64,000 nt of DNA from JAGWBJ01 sp964291465. GTDB taxonomy: Bacteria > Chloroflexota > Dehalococcoidia > Lucifugimonadales > JAGWBF01. The stretch spans positions 1 through 64,000 of the forward strand of contig OZ219933.1 in NCBI GenBank assembly GCA_964291465.2, written 5' to 3'. Below the pieces are notes generated by a model. The model was given only the letters and a program-made list of their open reading frames with translations, did no database searches and had not been told where the DNA came from. The translations under genes and the position numbers were made by a program. This document shows positions 60,068 to 64,000 of the stretch, piece by piece (the stretch's first letter is position 1; each line of letters opens with the position of its first letter).

Positions 60068-61204
60068 TCAGCTCGCCTCGGCGGCCACCGCCTCGACCTC
60101 CTCCATCAGCGCGGTGAGCATGTCCGCCTCTGCGACGACCCGGCTCTTGACGCCCTTCCGGAAAATGACGGCGCGGCCCGCGCCCGCGGCTATGCCCACG
60201 TCGGCGTCCTTGGCCTCCCCCGGGCCGTTGACCTCGCACCCCATCACCGCCACCGTGACCTCGGAATCCACCTTCTTGAGCATCCGGTCCACGGTGTTGG
60301 CCAGGCTGATCACGTCCACGTCGGCCCTGCCGCAGCTCGGGCAGGCCACCAGGGTGGCCCCCTTCTGGCGGAGGTTCAGGGACCTGAGGATGTCGTATCC
60401 CGCCTGGACCTCCTCCACCGGGTCGCCGCTCAGGGATACCCGGATGGTGTCGCCGATGCCCTCGTACAGGAGCAGGCCCAGGCCTGCCGCGCTACGTATG
60501 GAGCCGGACTTGACCGTGCCCGCCTCGGTGATGCCCAGGTGCAGCGGGTACGGGACCATGGGGGCGATGCGCTGGTACGCCTCCACCGTGGTCGGTACGT
60601 CGAAGGCCTTGAGGGATATCTTGATCATGTCGAAGTCCAGGGACTCCAGGATGCCTATCTCCCACAGGGCCGTGGCCACCATGTGGTCGACGATGCTGTA
60701 CTCTCCGGCGGCCCCCGCGCCGGCCTTGGGGAGCTGGTTGACCATGTCCAGGTGCCGGGAGAAGCGGCCCGTCTTCCCTATGCCCCCCACCGGGGGAAGG
60801 CTGCCGAAGTTGACGCCGATGCGGATGGGCACGTCCCGCTCCTTGGCCGCCTGCACCACCTCGGTGACCTTCTCCTCGTCCCGGATGTTGCCGGGGTTCA
60901 GCCGCAGCATGTCGACGCCGCCCTCCAAAGCCTTGAGGGCCAGCCTGTAGTGGAAGTGGATGTCGGCCACCAGGGGTATGTTGATCTGCCTCTTGATCTC
61001 TGCCAGGGCCTCCGCCGCCTCCATGTCCGGGACCGCCGAGCGGATGATATCGCACCCCGCCTCCTCCAGCTCCCTGATCTGGCGGACCGTGGCGTCGACG
61101 TCCCGGGTGTCAGTCTTGGTCATGGACTGCACGGCTATGGGGGCGTCGCCGCCTACCTGGACGTTCCCCACGTGGACGGGCTTGGTTACTCGACGTTTAG
61201 CCAT
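60068..61204 (-). CDS. ispG: 4-hydroxy-3-methylbut-2-enyl diphosphate synthase
   Basis: The 378-aa enzyme of the MEP pathway has KPVHVGNVQVGGDAPIAVQSMTKTDTRD, RLNPGNIRDEEKV, HLGITEAGTVKSGSIRSAAGLGLLL, and the 4Fe-4S ligands CPSCGRADVD and GCEVNGPGEAKDADVGIAAG. It reductively opens MEcPP to HMBPP. GGGAGA just before ATG 61204 supports this start. It lies 65 bases downstream of rseP. Confidence 0.95.
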   Translation of the reverse strand: MAKRRVTKPVHVGNVQVGGDAPIAVQSMTKTDTRDVDATVRQIRELEEAGCDIIRSAVPDMEAAEALAEIKRQINIPLVADIHFHYRLALKALEGGVDMLRLNPGNIRDEEKVTEVVQAAKERDVPIRIGVNFGSLPPVGGIGKTGRFSRHLDMVNQLPKAGAGAAGEYSIVDHMVATALWEIGILESLDFDMIKISLKAFDVPTTVEAYQRIAPMVPYPLHLGITEAGTVKSGSIRSAAGLGLLLYEGIGDTIRVSLSGDPVEEVQAGYDILRSLNLRQKGATLVACPSCGRADVDVISLANTVDRMLKKVDSEVTVAVMGCEVNGPGEAKDADVGIAAGAGRAVIFRKGVKSRVVAEADMLTALMEEVEAVAAEAS

Positions 61205-61268
61205 CTCTGGTTCTCCCGGCAGATATTCCCTCAGACCGGTATCTCTACGTCCGGCTGCCCCGTTGCCG

Positions 61269-62327
61269 CTAACGCAGCAGGCTTCCCCCCTCGACGATGC
61301 GCGCGATGTCATTGTAGCTCACGGCGACGATGAAGATGATGAGGACCAGGAAGCCCATGATGTGGACGAAGCCCTCTTTCTCCGGCGGGATGCGCCTGCC
61401 GCGCCGCAGCCACTCCAGGATAACGAACACCAACCTGCCTCCGTCAAGGGCGGGGATCGGCAGGATGTTCAGGATTGCCAGGCTGATGCTCAGTATGGCC
61501 GCCAGGGGCACCAGCGCTATCAGCCCGAACTCCCTGGCCCACTCGCCAGTGCCCTGGGCGATTCCCACGGGCCCCGCGAAGGGCACCTCCCCGTCGGCGG
61601 AGACCCAGTCCACTACGGCGTCCTTCAGGGCCACGGGCACCATCCAGGTGCGCTGCACCCCCAGCTTCAGGGCCTCCCAGGGCGAGGCGGCCAGCCACTC
61701 GCCCCGTATGCCCTGGGGAGGGTCCTCCCGGGGGACCAGGCGCACGGCCTTCCTGGAGCCCTCCCTCTCCAGCACCCACTCCACCTCGGCGCCCAGGTTG
61801 GCGTTTATGCCCTCGACCAGATCGTCCAGGCCCTCCAGCGGGCTGCCGTTCATCTCCAGGACCAGGTCCCCCGCCCTCAGTCCCGCCGCGTCAGCGGGAG
61901 AGCCCGGAGCAACGCTGCGGACCTCCAGGGGCGTCCCGTCTCGCAGGGTGATCCCCGTGGGGCCCTGGTTCTCGGTGACGGTGAACATGAAGAAGCCCGC
62001 CAGGAGGACCACTCCCAGCAGCACGTTCATGACCACCCCGGCGACCAGCACGACGACCCTGGCGCCCACGCTCTTGCCCGCGAAGCTCCGGGGCTGGGTG
62101 GGGTCGTTCTCCCCCTCCAGCCGGACGAAGCCGCCCAGGGGCAGGGCGTTTATGGTGTAGACGGTCTCGCCCTTTCGGATGCCCAGCAGCCTGGGGGGAA
62201 AACCGAAGCCGAACTCGTTGACCTTGATCCCGAAGGCCTTGGCGGCGGCGAAATGCCCGAACTCGTGGACGACGACCACCACTCCCAGCACCACGAGGAA
62301 CTCTACGATGGTTACGAGGACTTCCAA
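61269..62327 (-). CDS. rseP: RseP-like site-2 zinc metalloprotease
   Basis: The 352-aa intramembrane protease has HEFGHFAAAKAFG (HExxH) near the N-terminus, one PDZ domain (APGSPADAAGLRAGDLVLEMNGSPLEGLDDLVEGI), and the distal motif IPALDGGRLVFVILEWLRR (LDG). There are about four membrane segments. It cuts anti-sigma factors or signal peptides within the membrane. Position between dxr and ispG is widely conserved. Confidence 0.94.
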   Translation of the reverse strand: MEVLVTIVEFLVVLGVVVVVHEFGHFAAAKAFGIKVNEFGFGFPPRLLGIRKGETVYTINALPLGGFVRLEGENDPTQPRSFAGKSVGARVVVLVAGVVMNVLLGVVLLAGFFMFTVTENQGPTGITLRDGTPLEVRSVAPGSPADAAGLRAGDLVLEMNGSPLEGLDDLVEGINANLGAEVEWVLEREGSRKAVRLVPREDPPQGIRGEWLAASPWEALKLGVQRTWMVPVALKDAVVDWVSADGEVPFAGPVGIAQGTGEWAREFGLIALVPLAAILSISLAILNILPIPALDGGRLVFVILEWLRRGRRIPPEKEGFVHIMGFLVLIIFIVAVSYNDIARIVEGGSLLR

Positions 62328-62345
62328 GGAGCCGTTGCCTCTTCT

Positions 62346-63503
62346 TCAGACGGCGGAGGCGACACCGGGGCGCCCCGGCATCTGTCCCGCCACCTCTCCC
62401 GCGCGCGCCCTGGCCCACCGGTCCGCCTCCAGGACCGCGTCCAGGGAGTCGATGGATGTGGGCCGGTGGTCCTCCAGCACCCGGCCTATGGTCCGCTGGA
62501 TGTCGGTGAACCCTATCCTGCCCTCCAGGAACAGCCCCACCGCCACCTCGTCCGCCGCGCTGAGCACCGCGGGATAGGTGCCCCCGTCCTTGCCGGCCTG
62601 GAGGGCCAAGCCGAAGCACGGATACCGGTCCGGCTCCAGGGGCCCGAAGGTCAGGGAGTGCCCCACACCGGTGTCCAGGGTGGGTATCTGGGGATTGGGG
62701 AGGCGTTGTGGATAGAACATGGCGTACTGGATGGGGAGGCGCATGTCCGGCGGGCCAAGCTGGGCCTTCATCGACCCGTCGGCCATCTCGACCATGGAGT
62801 GGATTACGCTCTGGGGATGGACCACTACCTCGATCTTATCCCACGTCACGTCGAAAAGACAACGCGCCTCTATGACCTCGAACCCCTTGTTCATGAGCGT
62901 GGCCGAGTCCACCGTGATCTTCTTGCCCATCTTCCAGGTAGGGTGCTTCAGCGCCTGCTCGGGCGTTACCGTCTCGAGCTCCTCGGGGGGCGTGTCTCTG
63001 AAGGCACCGCCCGAGGCGGTGATGACGATGCGCCTCACGGCCTTCGACTCGCCCTGGAGGCACTGCCAGATGGCGCTGGGCTCGCTGTCCACCGGCAGCA
63101 CGGCCCCGCCGTGGGCCTGGGACAGTGCCATGATCATGTCCCCGGCCATTATGATCACCTCTTTGTTGGCCAGGGCGACGTCCTTTCCCTTTTCCAGGGC
63201 CCGTACCGTGGGCACCAGGCCCGCCCCACCTATGGTGGCGGCCATCACCAGGTCCACGTCGGACTGGCACACCATCTCCTCCATGGGCACGAACTCCACC
63301 CGGTCGGGCAGCAGGCCCCGGTGCTCCTCCAGGGCGCAGCAGGCCATCCGGGGCTTGAACTCTTCTATCTGGGAGGCCAGCAGGTCCAGGTTTCGGCCGG
63401 CGGCCAGCCCCACCACCTGGAACTCCTCGGGGAAGGCTCGAACCACGTCCAGGGTCTGGCGTCCGATGGAGCCGGTCGACCCTAGCACTACAAGTCCCTT
63501 CAT
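62346..63503 (-). CDS. dxr: 1-deoxy-D-xylulose 5-phosphate reductoisomerase
   Basis: The 385-aa enzyme has the NADPH motif VLGSTGSIGRQTLDVV, ALANKEVIIMAG, PVDSEPSAIWQCL, the metal/substrate region TASGGAF, and KMGKKITVDSATLMNKGFEVIEARCLF. It makes MEP from DXP, the committed step of the MEP pathway. The C-terminus (ARARAGEVAGQMPGRPGVASAV) is slightly longer than usual. rseP follows after 18 bases. Confidence 0.95.
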   Translation of the reverse strand: MKGLVVLGSTGSIGRQTLDVVRAFPEEFQVVGLAAGRNLDLLASQIEEFKPRMACCALEEHRGLLPDRVEFVPMEEMVCQSDVDLVMAATIGGAGLVPTVRALEKGKDVALANKEVIIMAGDMIMALSQAHGGAVLPVDSEPSAIWQCLQGESKAVRRIVITASGGAFRDTPPEELETVTPEQALKHPTWKMGKKITVDSATLMNKGFEVIEARCLFDVTWDKIEVVVHPQSVIHSMVEMADGSMKAQLGPPDMRLPIQYAMFYPQRLPNPQIPTLDTGVGHSLTFGPLEPDRYPCFGLALQAGKDGGTYPAVLSAADEVAVGLFLEGRIGFTDIQRTIGRVLEDHRPTSIDSLDAVLEADRWARARAGEVAGQMPGRPGVASAV

Positions 63504-63550
63504 AGCCTCAGCACCTCGGCGCGGTCTGGGCTGGAGCCCGCTCTGGGTTG

Positions 63551-63621
63551 GGGGCCCGGTCTATGTCGGGGCATCGGTCTGCGTGGGGGCCCCGGTCTGC
63601 ACGGGGGCCCCGGTCTGCATG
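63551..63621 (-). repeat. 18-bp tandem repeat between cdsA and dxr
   Basis: Four units of about 18 bases lie at 63551-63567, 63568-63585, 63586-63603 and 63604-63621; the last two are ggggccccggtctgcacg and ggggccccggtctgcatg. They fill the short gap upstream of dxr. Each unit contains the GGGGCCCC dyad, so the transcript could fold. Confidence 0.8.
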
Positions 63622-63650
63622 GGGGGCTTAGCCTACTCCAGGGAATCGAA

Positions 63651-64000
63651 TCACCCCGACGGCTTCAGCACGAGCGCAACAAGATAATACACCACGGGTA
63701 GGGTGAAGACAATCGAGTCCAGCCTGTCCAGCAGACCGCCATGGCCGGGCAGGAGGCCGCCGGTGTCCTTGACCCCCGAGGCCCGCTTGATCCGGGACTC
63801 GGCCAGGTCCCCCAGCTGGGCCATCGCTCCCACGGCACCGCCGACCAGGGCCGCTTGCCATACCGGTACCCCAAGCTGCAGCAGCGCTCCCAGCCCCGAG
63901 GCGGCCCCCGCGCTCCACAGGAACCCCCCCGCAGCCCCTTCCCACGTCTTGCCGGGGCTTACCGACGGGGCCATGCGGTGCCGGCCCACGGCCCTGCCCG
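63651..64000 (-). CDS. cdsA: Phosphatidate cytidylyltransferase, C-terminal part (5' end outside window)
   Basis: The last about 115 residues of CdsA run off the right edge. Readable motifs are GRAVGRHRMAPSVSPGKTWEGAAGG, AQLGDLAESRIKRASGVKDTGGLLPGHGGLLDRLDS (the CDP-diacylglycerol synthase signature) and a final membrane helix. It makes CDP-diacylglycerol for phospholipids. GTG at 63989 is internal, not the true start. It lies upstream of dxr in the common cdsA-dxr-rseP order. Confidence 0.92.
   Translation of the reverse strand, partial: GRAVGRHRMAPSVSPGKTWEGAAGGFLWSAGAASGLGALLQLGVPVWQAALVGGAVGAMAQLGDLAESRIKRASGVKDTGGLLPGHGGLLDRLDSIVFTLPVVYYLVALVLKPSG

Overview
The window is a GC-rich bacterial chromosome segment carrying about 56 protein genes. 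I see no rRNA, tRNA or CRISPR array. The gene set fits a monoderm-like Chloroflexota, possibly Dehalococcoidia or SAR202-related. The pointers are a block of reductive-dehalogenase-type B12/FeS proteins, a fused accD-accA gene, hrcA and RNase J, a large acidic surface protein, no outer-membrane genes, and the order cdsA-dxr-rseP-ispG-proS. This placement is inferred from gene content and order, not from a phylogeny.

Layout. 1-8.7 kb: end of an MFS transporter, a PEP-mutase/isocitrate-lyase-family enzyme, a universal stress protein, acetamidase/formamidase, modABC, a ketopantoate-reductase-like enzyme and a ThDP enzyme. 8.7-15.4 kb: five tandem genes for soluble reductive-dehalogenase-like proteins (422-430 aa), behind a plausible sigma70-type promoter. 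15.5-24.9 kb: a hotdog thioesterase, argF, der-plsY-gpsA, then rsmE, prmA, dnaJ and hrcA on the minus strand, and a metallo-hydrolase. 24.9-33.6 kb: an accessory, repeat-rich stretch with two small GIY-YIG nuclease genes embedded in two families of palindromic repeats, a membrane-anchored small surface protein, a 1304-aa acidic secreted protein with its own promoter and terminator, an aspartyl-protease-like gene and a small DUF4177-like gene. 33.6-40 kb: yebC-ruvC-ruvA, an AT-richer foreign-looking gene, uvrB, a lipoprotein, and a MIP18/Mrp iron-sulfur assembly pair. 40-49.2 kb (minus strand): accDA, ftsK, rnj, a uracil-DNA glycosylase, and an operon of a DUF177 gene, rpmF, fabD, nusB and acpP. 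49.3-53.3 kb (minus strand): the methylmalonyl-CoA module (mutase large subunit, acyl-CoA dehydrogenase, epimerase, mutase B12 subunit). A 12-bp minisatellite lies where the epimerase and mutase reading frames meet. 53.4-58.3 kb: a ferritin-like diiron protein, two OsmC-like proteins, an amidase and a MetE-like methyltransferase. 58.3-64 kb (minus strand): proS, ispG, rseP, dxr and the end of cdsA.

Functional reading. The housekeeping blocks cover phospholipid, fatty-acid and isoprenoid synthesis, recombination and repair, and protein folding. Three features depend on cobalamin or a related cofactor economy: the five RdhA-like proteins, the split methylmalonyl-CoA mutase, and the B12-independent MetE-like protein beside the OsmC genes. 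The most unusual items are the five-gene RdhA-like array, the palindromic elements that carry GIY-YIG genes together with gene-less copies sharing their ends, and the dual-frame 12-bp repeat in the methylmalonyl-CoA genes.
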